In this document: piece after piece, positions 54,188 through 62,225 of the stretch | Position numbering within the stretch: position 1 is the first letter of the stretch | Layout: every line of letters begins with the position of its first letter | Assembly: GCA_000153445.1 (NCBI GenBank) | Contig: CH672396.1 | Location: 467,668-531,667, forward strand | DNA: 64,000 nucleotides | Reading direction: 5' to 3' | DNA from: a gamma proteobacterium HTCC2207 | GTDB lineage: Bacteria > Pseudomonadota > Gammaproteobacteria > Pseudomonadales > Porticoccaceae | The notes under the pieces: model-generated | What the model saw: only the letters and a program-made list of their open reading frames with translations | Told to the model about the DNA's origin: nothing | Database searches by the model: none | Made by a program: the position numbers and the translations under genes

Positions 54188-55129
54188 TTAGACCTTTGGC
54201 AGGGTCTGTAAAAAATTTTGGTAATGGACCATTACCTCTGCCGGCGCCTCCACCTGGGGGTAGTGGCCTATTTCAGGTAGCTCTGCGAGATAGTCCAGGC
54301 GACAGTTAAGCTCTTGATAGCGCGCCACCATATGTTTGCCTGAGACCGGATCCACCGAGCCATTAATTAATCCCAGGGGAATAGTCGATTGTTGCATGGC
54401 CGAAACCCAGCGCTCTCGATGCTCTAGGCGATCGCGGATATAGGTAATCAGATTATGGAAAATATGTTTGCCGTCATTATGATTAATCAGCCACCAAAAA
54501 TTTTCTAGTTGTTCTTCCGAGGGTTTGCTCTGAGCGCCAAATACTGAACTAAAGTTGCGACAAAATTTTGCATAACCCGTGAATCTATTAAGTAGGCTGC
54601 CTATAGGGCTCAATAGAAGTTTTTGGGTTAACAGCGCGCGGTGGGTTTCGGGAAATAGACCGCCATTTAAAAAACAGCAGGAGAGCCATTCACCGGCACC
54701 GCTGCCCTCAAGCTGACGAGATAAAAGTTCCTGGCCAACCGTATCCCCATAGTCATGGGTTAGCACATGGAACTGTTGCAACTGTTTGGCTTTCACCAAT
54801 GCTTCAATCAGATCAGCCTGACCATGAATAGAATATTTGTGCTTGCTGGGTTTGTCAGAAAAGCCAAAACCGAGCATATCCACCGCGATCAGTCGGAAGT
54901 CTTTTGCCAGGAGGTGCCAAATGGGCTGCCAGTCCCAGCTGGATGTGGGAAAGCCGTGAAGCAATATAATAGTCGGCAGTTCAAGCGCACTATCGATTGC
55001 ATTTTGATCGGGGCTTTCATCAATAACAAATAGCGAGTAACCCAGTAATTCCACAAGTTCGCCACGTTCATGCCACTGCTCTGGCTCGCTATGAGTCGTC
55101 TGAGAAGTATCTTCATTTGTCTGGTTCAT
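54188..55129 (-). CDS. Alpha/beta-hydrolase, epoxide-hydrolase/dehalogenase-like
   Basis: A 313-residue hydrolase with an aspartate nucleophile. The oxyanion motif is LLHGFPTSSWDW, the nucleophile D126 sits in THDYGDTVGQE (serine replaced by Asp, as in epoxide hydrolases and haloalkane dehalogenases), and the likely catalytic His is in PEIGHYPQVEAP near the C-terminus. The HDYGDTVG form is typical of MEST-like proteins. It follows the dehalogenase-like gene at 55169 on the same strand (39-base gap), probably as one operon. Confidence 0.85.
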   Translation of the reverse strand: MNQTNEDTSQTTHSEPEQWHERGELVELLGYSLFVIDESPDQNAIDSALELPTIILLHGFPTSSWDWQPIWHLLAKDFRLIAVDMLGFGFSDKPSKHKYSIHGQADLIEALVKAKQLQQFHVLTHDYGDTVGQELLSRQLEGSGAGEWLSCCFLNGGLFPETHRALLTQKLLLSPIGSLLNRFTGYAKFCRNFSSVFGAQSKPSEEQLENFWWLINHNDGKHIFHNLITYIRDRLEHRERWVSAMQQSTIPLGLINGSVDPVSGKHMVARYQELNCRLDYLAELPEIGHYPQVEAPAEVMVHYQNFLQTLPKV

Positions 55130-55168
55130 ACTGACTGTCTCCTACAAAAAAAATGCTTTAGACCACTG

Positions 55169-56257
55169 TTAGTCTGCACTATTTTTAAAAATAAAATCAG
55201 CCAAAATCCCAGACAGTTTTTCTGCCTTAGCCCACTGAAAGAAATGGCCGCCACCAATAGTTGCATGGGGCTGTCCTTTGGTACCTGGTACTTTTGCCAG
55301 CCAGGGTTTTTCAAAACCATTGGTGATAGGGTCATTGCCGGCGCCGACACATAAAAAGGGTTTTTCAAATTGTTCGAAAAATTCCCAGGCTTTTTTCTGC
55401 GCTTCCAGTGATCGGTCGGGCATTATAGGCACCTGAGTGGGCATGGCGCGCACTGCCATTTTATACTTTGGGCTGGGGAAAGGTGCTTCATAGATGGTCG
55501 ATAGTTGAGTGCGAAATGGTGAGATTTTTCTCAAGCCAATGGCACCGATAAAGAGTTCCAGTGCCACAGCTAATGGAGAGCGCGTCTCCATCTGGGATGA
55601 GGAAATAATGCCTGCGGGAACATCTGGCGTCTGCCAAGTATACTTTTGCCAGTAGGCAAATAGTCTGGCACCATCGTGACGCTTGCCCCCTAGGCCATTC
55701 ATTTTCTTCAGTTCTTTCATCATCGAAAATAGGGTCAATCTTTTTTTCGAATTTCTAAAGGCGATAATCTCCTCGACAACCTCTGGAGGCACATCGGGAT
55801 TATAGGGTAAGCCTGTATTGCCAATCGCCACTCGAGCAAATCGGTCACCGTTGTCCGCAACCATGCGCAGACCGATTAAGCCGCCCCAGTCCTGACCGAA
55901 AAAAGTTAGGTTGGTAAAATCATTTTCTACTAACCATTGATTCATCCAATCCACCTGGCGCTGATAGCTGTAATCTTCTCGCGCCGCTGGCTTATCGGAT
56001 TTGCCATAACCGGGCAGGTCTGGCGCAATCACACGAATCCCGGCTTTGACTAAATGGGGAATCATGCGTGCGTAGAGATAGCTCCACACGGGCTGGCCGT
56101 GCATACATAAAATAACCGGGCCATCTTTTGGTCCTTCATCTATATGGTGGATTCTAAGATCGCTGCCGTCATGGGTCTTGATTGTGGTGTAGTGTGGTTC
56201 GAAGGGATAGTCGGGAATATTATCAAAACAGTGGTCAGGGGTTCTTAGGATTTTCAT
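55169..56257 (-). CDS. Haloalkane dehalogenase-like alpha/beta-hydrolase (DhlA type)
   Basis: A 362-residue hydrolase resembling Xanthobacter DhlA. The nucleophile D123 and the halide-stabilising W124 lie in FGQDWGGLIGLR, one residue from DhlA D124/W125. The oxyanion region is CMHGQPVWSYLYARMIPHL (Gln where DhlA has Glu56). APDLPGYGKSDKP and a C-terminal GGGHFFQW with the catalytic His are also conserved. It would hydrolyse a carbon-halogen bond to alcohol plus halide, though a related lactone or epoxide activity is possible. The protein is about 50 residues longer than DhlA. Halogenase-family genes occur elsewhere in this window. Confidence 0.83.
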   Translation of the reverse strand: MKILRTPDHCFDNIPDYPFEPHYTTIKTHDGSDLRIHHIDEGPKDGPVILCMHGQPVWSYLYARMIPHLVKAGIRVIAPDLPGYGKSDKPAAREDYSYQRQVDWMNQWLVENDFTNLTFFGQDWGGLIGLRMVADNGDRFARVAIGNTGLPYNPDVPPEVVEEIIAFRNSKKRLTLFSMMKELKKMNGLGGKRHDGARLFAYWQKYTWQTPDVPAGIISSSQMETRSPLAVALELFIGAIGLRKISPFRTQLSTIYEAPFPSPKYKMAVRAMPTQVPIMPDRSLEAQKKAWEFFEQFEKPFLCVGAGNDPITNGFEKPWLAKVPGTKGQPHATIGGGHFFQWAKAEKLSGILADFIFKNSAD

Positions 56258-56556
56258 CAGTTTCTCCGCACAGTTTAGTGGTTATTTTTGGTGAGTATAA
56301 CGCAGGAAAAATATTATGACAGTAGTTCTGCCAATAGGGTTTTCGACTGCAACGGTATTGGCGCTAGCGGTTGGTGTTAGTGATTGCTTTTGAGCCGCGG
56401 GCTTTGACTGCTGTCCAGTGGGTCACAACAAAGCTTGCATGCTGTTCAGATGGGGAATAATCTAAAGTCATTACATAATAAAATCGAAGCAAAAACAGCT
56501 GACTTTGATGTTCTCAATAACAGCTTTTATAACAGATTATAAAAAAGGTATATCAG

Positions 56557-57792
56557 ATGACCGAAGCATGGATTATTGACGCCTGTCGCACTCCTCGTGG
56601 TATTGGCAAACCAGGCCGTGGTGCCCTTACTACTATTCATCCTCAGCGACTGGGTTCTACTGTGCTCAAAGCACTGGCCGAGCGCAATAATGTCAACACA
56701 GCCGACGTCGCTGATGTGATTTGGGGCTGCAATGTGCAGCGCGGTCAAAATGGCAATGATATGGGCCGCATGTCGGCTCTGGATGCAGGCTATGACATAA
56801 CGTCCAGCGGTGTGACATTGGACCGTTTTTGCGGTTCCGGTATTACCACGGTAAATATGGCAGCGGCGTCGATTATGTCAGGCATGGAAGATCTGGTGGT
56901 AGCGGGTGGCTGTGAAATGATGTCCGGTTACGGTCTGCTCAGTGGCGATATCTCACCTTTTGTGGATTCTGGGAATGAGCATTTGCGCGATATGTACGGT
57001 CAGTCCCATCAGGGTATCTGTGCTGATACCATTGCGACGATCGAAGGTATTTCCCGAGAGGACTTAGATAGCCTGGCGGCAGTCAGCCAGGAGCGCGCGG
57101 CCCACGCCATCGCCAACGGCTATTTCGATAAGAGCTTGGTGCCTGTGTATCACGACGATGGCACTCTGGCATTGGATAAAGACGAATTCCCACGTCCGAG
57201 CACCACGCGTGAAAGCCTCAGTCAGTTGAATCCTTCATTTGAGAAATTGGCCCAGATGCCTCTCGATGAAGAGGGTGCAACTTACGCGAAATTGATGGCA
57301 GTTAAATATCCAGAGGTAGACATTAAGCATGTGCATCATGCCGGCAATTCCTCCGGTGTAGTAGATGGTGCTGCAGCATTGCTGCTCGCCTCACCAGAAT
57401 ACGCTACCAAGCAGGGCTGGACACCCAGGGCCAGGGTTGTGGCTTTCTGCAATATGGGTGACTGCCCCTCGCTGATGCTCAATGCACCTGTGCCGGCGGC
57501 CAAGCGCGTGTTGGCCAAGGCGGGACTAGAGAAAGCCGATATTGACCTCTGGGAAATCAACGAAGCCTTTGCTGTGGTTGCTGAAAAGTTTATTCGTGAT
57601 CTCGAGCTGGATCGTGACACAGTCAATGTTAACGGCGGAGCCATGGCTCTGGGCCACCCGATTGGCGCAACCGGCGCAATGTTGATCGGCACTATGGTCG
57701 ACGAACTAGAGCGACGCCAACTGAAACGCGGCCTGATCACCATGTGTGCCGGCGGCGGTATGGCGCCAGCAATTATTGTTGAGCGAATTTAG
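56557..57792 (+). CDS. Acetyl-CoA acyltransferase (thiolase)
   Basis: A 411-residue thiolase. The nucleophilic C92 is in LDRFCGSGITTVN, the NEAF motif in WEINEAFAVVAEKF, the catalytic His in GHPIGATGAML and the second cysteine in MCAGGGM. It belongs to the fatty-acid/ketothiolase (degradative) group and cleaves or makes 3-ketoacyl-CoA. It starts a four-gene plus-strand run with the PF10118 protein, the alkyl-sulfatase-like protein and the amidohydrolase, suggesting breakdown of an aliphatic or lipid-like compound. Confidence 0.93.
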   Translation: MTEAWIIDACRTPRGIGKPGRGALTTIHPQRLGSTVLKALAERNNVNTADVADVIWGCNVQRGQNGNDMGRMSALDAGYDITSSGVTLDRFCGSGITTVNMAAASIMSGMEDLVVAGGCEMMSGYGLLSGDISPFVDSGNEHLRDMYGQSHQGICADTIATIEGISREDLDSLAAVSQERAAHAIANGYFDKSLVPVYHDDGTLALDKDEFPRPSTTRESLSQLNPSFEKLAQMPLDEEGATYAKLMAVKYPEVDIKHVHHAGNSSGVVDGAAALLLASPEYATKQGWTPRARVVAFCNMGDCPSLMLNAPVPAAKRVLAKAGLEKADIDLWEINEAFAVVAEKFIRDLELDRDTVNVNGGAMALGHPIGATGAMLIGTMVDELERRQLKRGLITMCAGGGMAPAIIVERI

Positions 57793-57801
57793 GGCTTTGC
57801 C

Positions 57802-58650
57802 ATGACTGAAATACAGTCACATAAACAGTCACATAAACAGTCGCATACACCGGCAGAGGTCGTTATTCAGCCGCGCAACCGGCAGCATGATTTAGCGGCT
57901 GCACTAAAGCGCGACTGGATGCGCAATGATGTCTTTGCCACGGCTTGGTTTAATGCCATGTCGATCACCTTTCCCCTTGGCGAACAGTTCTTTATTAACT
58001 CGGTGCGCCATTACCGTGATCGCATCACTGATCCCAAGCTACAGGAAGAGATGCGCCAATTTTTCAGTCAAGAGGCGGTGCACCTGCGCGAGCACCGGCG
58101 CTACAACGAAAAACTCTGTGAACTGCGCGGCTATGACCTGGAAAAACTCGAAGGTCCGCTGCGTCGGCGTATGGCTTGGGTAAGAAAGAATGTACCGGCG
58201 CGGGAGCAGCTTGCTGGCACTGCGGCGGTGGAGCACTTAACCGCTGTGCTGGCGGAAAAGGCATTGGGTGATGCGGGTATTTTTGCCGATGCCGAGCCCG
58301 CTATGCGAGACCTTTGGCAGTGGCATTCGGTGGAAGAGATGGAGCATAAAGCGGTGGCCTTTGATGTCTATCGGGCCATCGGCGGCACTGAGAAGATGCG
58401 CCGCGCAGCGATGCGTCGCAGCACATTGTTTCTGACCTGGGATATTCTTCACGGCGTGCGCCATATATTGAAATGCGATGGCATGCTGTGGAGCCCAAAA
58501 ATCTGGCTCTCAGGGGTACGTTTTTTGTTTGGCAAGCAGGGCATTTTGCGCGGCACTTGGGCGCCTTATAAGGCGTTCTTTGATCAGGACTTTCATCCTT
58601 GGCAAGAGGATACCAGTGAACTGATTGCTCAGTGGGAATTGCAGCAATAG
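57802..58650 (+). CDS. PF10118 metal-dependent hydrolase-like (diiron, ferritin-like) protein
   Basis: A 282-residue helical protein of the family annotated as predicted metal-dependent hydrolase. Carboxylate/histidine motifs spaced as in diiron proteins are seen: FPLGEQFF, QEAVHLREH, EHLTA and SVEEMEHKAVAFDVY (EExxH). Ferritin-like diiron chemistry (oxidation or hydrolysis) is inferred; the family has no firm activity. The first residues include QSHK QSHK QSHT from a 12-bp repeat. It begins nine bases after the thiolase stop. Confidence 0.82.
   Translation: MTEIQSHKQSHKQSHTPAEVVIQPRNRQHDLAAALKRDWMRNDVFATAWFNAMSITFPLGEQFFINSVRHYRDRITDPKLQEEMRQFFSQEAVHLREHRRYNEKLCELRGYDLEKLEGPLRRRMAWVRKNVPAREQLAGTAAVEHLTAVLAEKALGDAGIFADAEPAMRDLWQWHSVEEMEHKAVAFDVYRAIGGTEKMRRAAMRRSTLFLTWDILHGVRHILKCDGMLWSPKIWLSGVRFLFGKQGILRGTWAPYKAFFDQDFHPWQEDTSELIAQWELQQ
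57814..57849. repeat. Three 12-bp tandem units at the start of the PF10118 gene
   Basis: Units CAGTCACATAAA, CAGTCACATAAA and CAGTCGCATACA are adjacent and in frame from the fifth codon. They add a QSHK repeat to the N-terminus that precedes the conserved domain. Confidence 0.9.
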
Positions 58651-58753
58651 TCGCTAAGTTCTGTGAAAAAGTCTTTAAAAAACGCAAAAAAACACGCAAA
58701 AAGACGCGATTAGACGTCAAAGTTAGAAATTTGGTGTGGGGGGGGTGAGTTTA

Positions 58754-60088
58754 ATGATAGATTCTAATTTGAAAGGCAGAATGACTCTGATATTGCTTGC
58801 GGCTGCAATGTCTATTCCTCTATCCTTGCCATCCTCTGCCGATAGCTATGAACCCGAGGCCCTAAAAAGCGGCCGCGTGGATCCCAGCCTGCATTTGCAG
58901 CAGGGCAGTGATCAGCTTGCCGCACAAAAAATCAATGACGTGATCTACAAGGCTACCGGCTTTGGTAATACCTTTATGGTGGTGACCAACGAAGGCAATG
59001 TCATTATTGATACCTCACTGCCGGCTATGGCGCCAAAGCATAAGCAGCTATTGACCGCGGTAAGTGACGAAGCAGTGCACTCGATTATTATTACCCATGG
59101 TCACGGCGATCACACCGGTGGCGTGGCCCTGTGGCGAGAGCCCAAGACCCAGGTGATTGCCCAGCAGAATATGGTTGAATTTCTCAACTATCAAAAGCGC
59201 TTGGGCAAACTGTTTATGCAGCGCAACAGCGCGCAGTTTGGTTTTGATTTGGTCACATCCCCGGCGTCGACAACCAGTCAGAGCGCTGGCGTCAATATGT
59301 TGCCCAACACCTTATTTGATCGGCGTCTCGACTTTACCCTTGGCGGCGAGCAGTTTGAAATTCTCCACACCCCTGCGGAAACCTATGATGCCCTGACCGT
59401 GTGGATGCCGGAATATAAAGCCGCTTTTGTCGGTGATCTGTTTTACCGCTCATTCCCCAATATTTATACCTTGCGCGGCACTAAGCCGCGCTGGGCGCTG
59501 GACTATATAGAGTCGATTAACCGCGTCTTGGCACTGCAGCCGGAAATTCTGCTGCCCAGTCATGGCGAGCCGATTATGGGCAACGACAATATTCGCAGAG
59601 AGATGATTCGCTACCGCGACGCCATCCAATATGTCCATGATCAAACTGTTCTAGGCATGAATCAGGGCCGCGACGTGTTCAGCCTGATGCGCGAGATTAA
59701 GCTGCCCGCCGAACTGGATGTGGGTGAAGCCTACGGCTGGGTCTCCTGGTCGGTGCGCGGTATCTATGAAGGCTATATGGGATGGTTCGACGGTGACCCG
59801 GTGAATATGTATGCCCAGTCGCCGCAATCTATTTATGCCGACTTAGTCCAACTTGCCGGGGGTGCCGAGAAAGTCGTGGCGCTGGCGGAAGAAACATTAC
59901 ATCGCGGCGATGCGGTGAAAGCACTGCTGTTAATCGAAGCGGCACTGGATGCCGAGCCGAATAATCCTGCGGTGCAGGCGATGCGTCTGCAAATACTCAC
60001 GGCTCTGCGCAAGGCGTCGGGCAACCTCAATGAGTCCGGCTGGCTCAATCACGGTATTAAACACACTAAGCGCCAGATGGCGCCTTGA
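58754..60088 (+). CDS. Metallo-beta-lactamase-fold alkyl-sulfatase-like hydrolase
   Basis: A 444-residue exported enzyme. The ATG at 58754 is chosen because GGGGGGTGAG precedes it and a signal peptide follows (LILLAAAMSIPLSLPSSA). The metal motif THGHGDHTGG gives the HxHxDH zinc ligands. The second half holds the alkyl-sulfatase dimerisation domain (DVGEAYGWVSWSVRGIYEGYMGWFDGD, then helical HRGDAVKALLLIEAALDAEP). The C-terminal SCP2-like substrate-binding domain of SdsA1 is absent. It probably cleaves an alkyl or aryl sulfate ester or similar; the substrate is unknown. Confidence 0.87.
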   Translation: MIDSNLKGRMTLILLAAAMSIPLSLPSSADSYEPEALKSGRVDPSLHLQQGSDQLAAQKINDVIYKATGFGNTFMVVTNEGNVIIDTSLPAMAPKHKQLLTAVSDEAVHSIIITHGHGDHTGGVALWREPKTQVIAQQNMVEFLNYQKRLGKLFMQRNSAQFGFDLVTSPASTTSQSAGVNMLPNTLFDRRLDFTLGGEQFEILHTPAETYDALTVWMPEYKAAFVGDLFYRSFPNIYTLRGTKPRWALDYIESINRVLALQPEILLPSHGEPIMGNDNIRREMIRYRDAIQYVHDQTVLGMNQGRDVFSLMREIKLPAELDVGEAYGWVSWSVRGIYEGYMGWFDGDPVNMYAQSPQSIYADLVQLAGGAEKVVALAEETLHRGDAVKALLLIEAALDAEPNNPAVQAMRLQILTALRKASGNLNESGWLNHGIKHTKRQMAP

Positions 60089-60128
60089 TCGGCCATTAGT
60101 GCCTGAAGATTATTTAAGAGATATCAAT

Positions 60129-62084
60129 ATGAACCAATCAAAAGACTCTCAAGTCGACGCTTTTCAAGTTGACGCTTTTCAAGAAGATGCACCTCAAGTA
60201 AATGCTACTCCTCCGGTTTTCGATACGCTAATCACTAATGCCAAAGTATTTAACAATGGCGAGGCCGCTGTGATTGAAGATGTGGCCATTGCCGGAGGGC
60301 GCATTGTTGCCCGGGGCCAAAGTCTTGATCAGGCTGGCGCTGGGAAAGTGATCGATGGCAAAGGCCTGTGGTTGATGCCGGGTTTATTTGATATTCACAC
60401 CCATTATGATTTGGAACTTGAAGTGGCCCCAGGCCTTCCCGAGTCAACACGCCATGGTACTACCTCGGTAGTGATCGCTAACTGCAGTTTGGGATTGGCC
60501 TTTGGTAATCAGCGTGACGGCACCAACGACCCCATCGTTAGCTGCTATGCCCGGGTCGAGAATATCCCTAAATCCGTTTTACGTAGCTGTGCTGATAACT
60601 GTACTTGGGATAATCCAAAGGACTATTTGGATCATCTGGATACGCTTAAGTTAGGTCCCAATGTGGCGGTGTTATTCCCTCACTCAATGTTGCGTATCGA
60701 TACTATGGGTTTTGATGCCAGTGTTAGCCGCGACCCCACTCATGCTGAAATTGAAACCATGAAAGGCACACTGCGCGACGCTCTGCAGCAGGGCTATGTG
60801 GGTTTTTCTACTGACGCACTGCCGTTTCACTATCTCGCTGCACAGCCTCACTGCGATAAAACCATCCCCACCCAGTTTGCCAAGTATGGTGAGATTAAAC
60901 AGCTGACCCAGGTTGTGCGTGAAGTCGGTGCTGTTTGGCAGGCCACACCACCCAAAGACAGTGTTATTGGCACCTTGAAAACCTTCCTGCTGACCAGTGG
61001 TCGGCTCTATGGCAAGCCGTTAAAAACCACTGTTGTGGCGGCACTGGACATCGCCAATAACTGGCGTATCTCCGGCTTGGCCAAACGCTTGTCCAGCATA
61101 CTTAACTCGCGTCTTATTCGAGGCGACTTTTATATGCAGGCATTGGGTGCGCCGTTTAAGGTTTGGTCTGATGGCGCGGTAACCCCTCTGGCGGAAGAAA
61201 TTCCTGAACTGCGCCGCCTCAATGAAACCGATCTTGAAGACCGTGCTGAGCGATTGGGTATTCTCAATGATCCGGACTATGTCAAAGCGTTTAAAGCGAT
61301 GTGGATGGAGGGCAAGCAGGGCTGGAGTCTGGCGCGCCTAAAACGCAAAGTAAATCTTGAAGACTACGCTTTTAACCGCACCTTGGCGGATATGGATATA
61401 GTTCGTTGCCCCCAGCAAAGCTGGCAGGGCATGACTTTTCAGGCCCTGTTTGAGCGTATCTTGGCGTTTAAATCAGGCCAGTTAAAAGAGACCATCAGTC
61501 AGCAGGAGCGCGATTTGCTCGAAGCCGATTTTCTCTGGATCGCCGATGAAGGCGACTTTATGCTGCAGATGCTGAGAAGCTTTGACAATGATCTGAGCTG
61601 GAGCACGGTCACCGCCAACCGCGATATAAAAACCGTGCGCGAATTGCTTATGCACCCCAACCTATTGCCCGGCTTTAACGACAGTGGCGCGCACCTGACC
61701 AATATGGCTTTCTATGATGTGAATCTGCGCAGTTTGCAATTGGCGGCTCAGGGTGGCGAAGCCGATGTCAGCTATATGGTTAAGCGCCTGACCAAAGATC
61801 CCGCTGACGTCTTTGGTGTCGAGGGCGGCACCATTGATCTGGGTGACGTGGCCGATCTGATTCTGATCGACCCGAAAAAGCTCGCCGAATACGATGGCGA
61901 GAGCAAAGTTGAGCGTATTTATCGCGAAGAGTTTAGCCACGAGCAGTTGGTTAACCGCTCGGATGATGTGGTCAATCTGGTGATGATTGGTGGCCACACT
62001 GCGTGGGAAAATAATGCGCTGGCCGATGATTTGGGTAAAACCACCATGGGTCGACTACTGCGTTCTGTGGCCACAGCGAAATAG
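60129..62084 (+). CDS. Amidohydrolase-family protein, N-acyl-D-amino-acid deacylase type
   Basis: A 651-residue amidohydrolase. The ATG at 60129 is chosen; frame extension upstream to 59949 overlaps the preceding gene and is not coding. Metal ligands H90 and H92 are in LFDIHTHYDLE; HGTTSVVIANCSLGLAFG follows. The C-terminal NDSGAHLTNMAFYDV supplies the catalytic aspartate, and PADVFGVEGGTIDLGDVADL is typical. D-aminoacylase and related enzymes hydrolyse N-acyl bonds; other cyclic amides are possible. The first 27 residues hold a repeat (QVDAF, QVDAF, QEDAP, QVNAT). Start and repeat are outside the fold. Confidence 0.85.
   Translation: MNQSKDSQVDAFQVDAFQEDAPQVNATPPVFDTLITNAKVFNNGEAAVIEDVAIAGGRIVARGQSLDQAGAGKVIDGKGLWLMPGLFDIHTHYDLELEVAPGLPESTRHGTTSVVIANCSLGLAFGNQRDGTNDPIVSCYARVENIPKSVLRSCADNCTWDNPKDYLDHLDTLKLGPNVAVLFPHSMLRIDTMGFDASVSRDPTHAEIETMKGTLRDALQQGYVGFSTDALPFHYLAAQPHCDKTIPTQFAKYGEIKQLTQVVREVGAVWQATPPKDSVIGTLKTFLLTSGRLYGKPLKTTVVAALDIANNWRISGLAKRLSSILNSRLIRGDFYMQALGAPFKVWSDGAVTPLAEEIPELRRLNETDLEDRAERLGILNDPDYVKAFKAMWMEGKQGWSLARLKRKVNLEDYAFNRTLADMDIVRCPQQSWQGMTFQALFERILAFKSGQLKETISQQERDLLEADFLWIADEGDFMLQMLRSFDNDLSWSTVTANRDIKTVRELLMHPNLLPGFNDSGAHLTNMAFYDVNLRSLQLAAQGGEADVSYMVKRLTKDPADVFGVEGGTIDLGDVADLILIDPKKLAEYDGESKVERIYREEFSHEQLVNRSDDVVNLVMIGGHTAWENNALADDLGKTTMGRLLRSVATAK
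60150..60209. repeat. Four 15-bp tandem units at the start of the amidohydrolase gene
   Basis: Units beginning CAAGTCGACGCTTTT run in frame at 60150, 60165, 60180 and 60195 and encode QVDAF, QVDAF, QEDAP and QVNAT. The last two are diverged. Confidence 0.88.
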
Positions 62085-62225
62085 CCGCTAAATGGTGCGA
62101 TAAACCTTATCTGAGTCGATTAGTCCTATTGTTTAGTTACTCTGCAGTATTCTGCTAGCAGCACGTAATTTAAAAGGCGACCATTGATACTAATAAAAAC
62201 AATGAATTTTTTGGGTAACTAACCA

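Noticed and set aside
59949-60128. Upstream extension of the amidohydrolase frame into the alkyl-sulfatase-like gene
   Set aside because: The extra residues are Arg/Cys-rich shadow sequence of the preceding gene; the ATG at 60129 fits the gene spacing.
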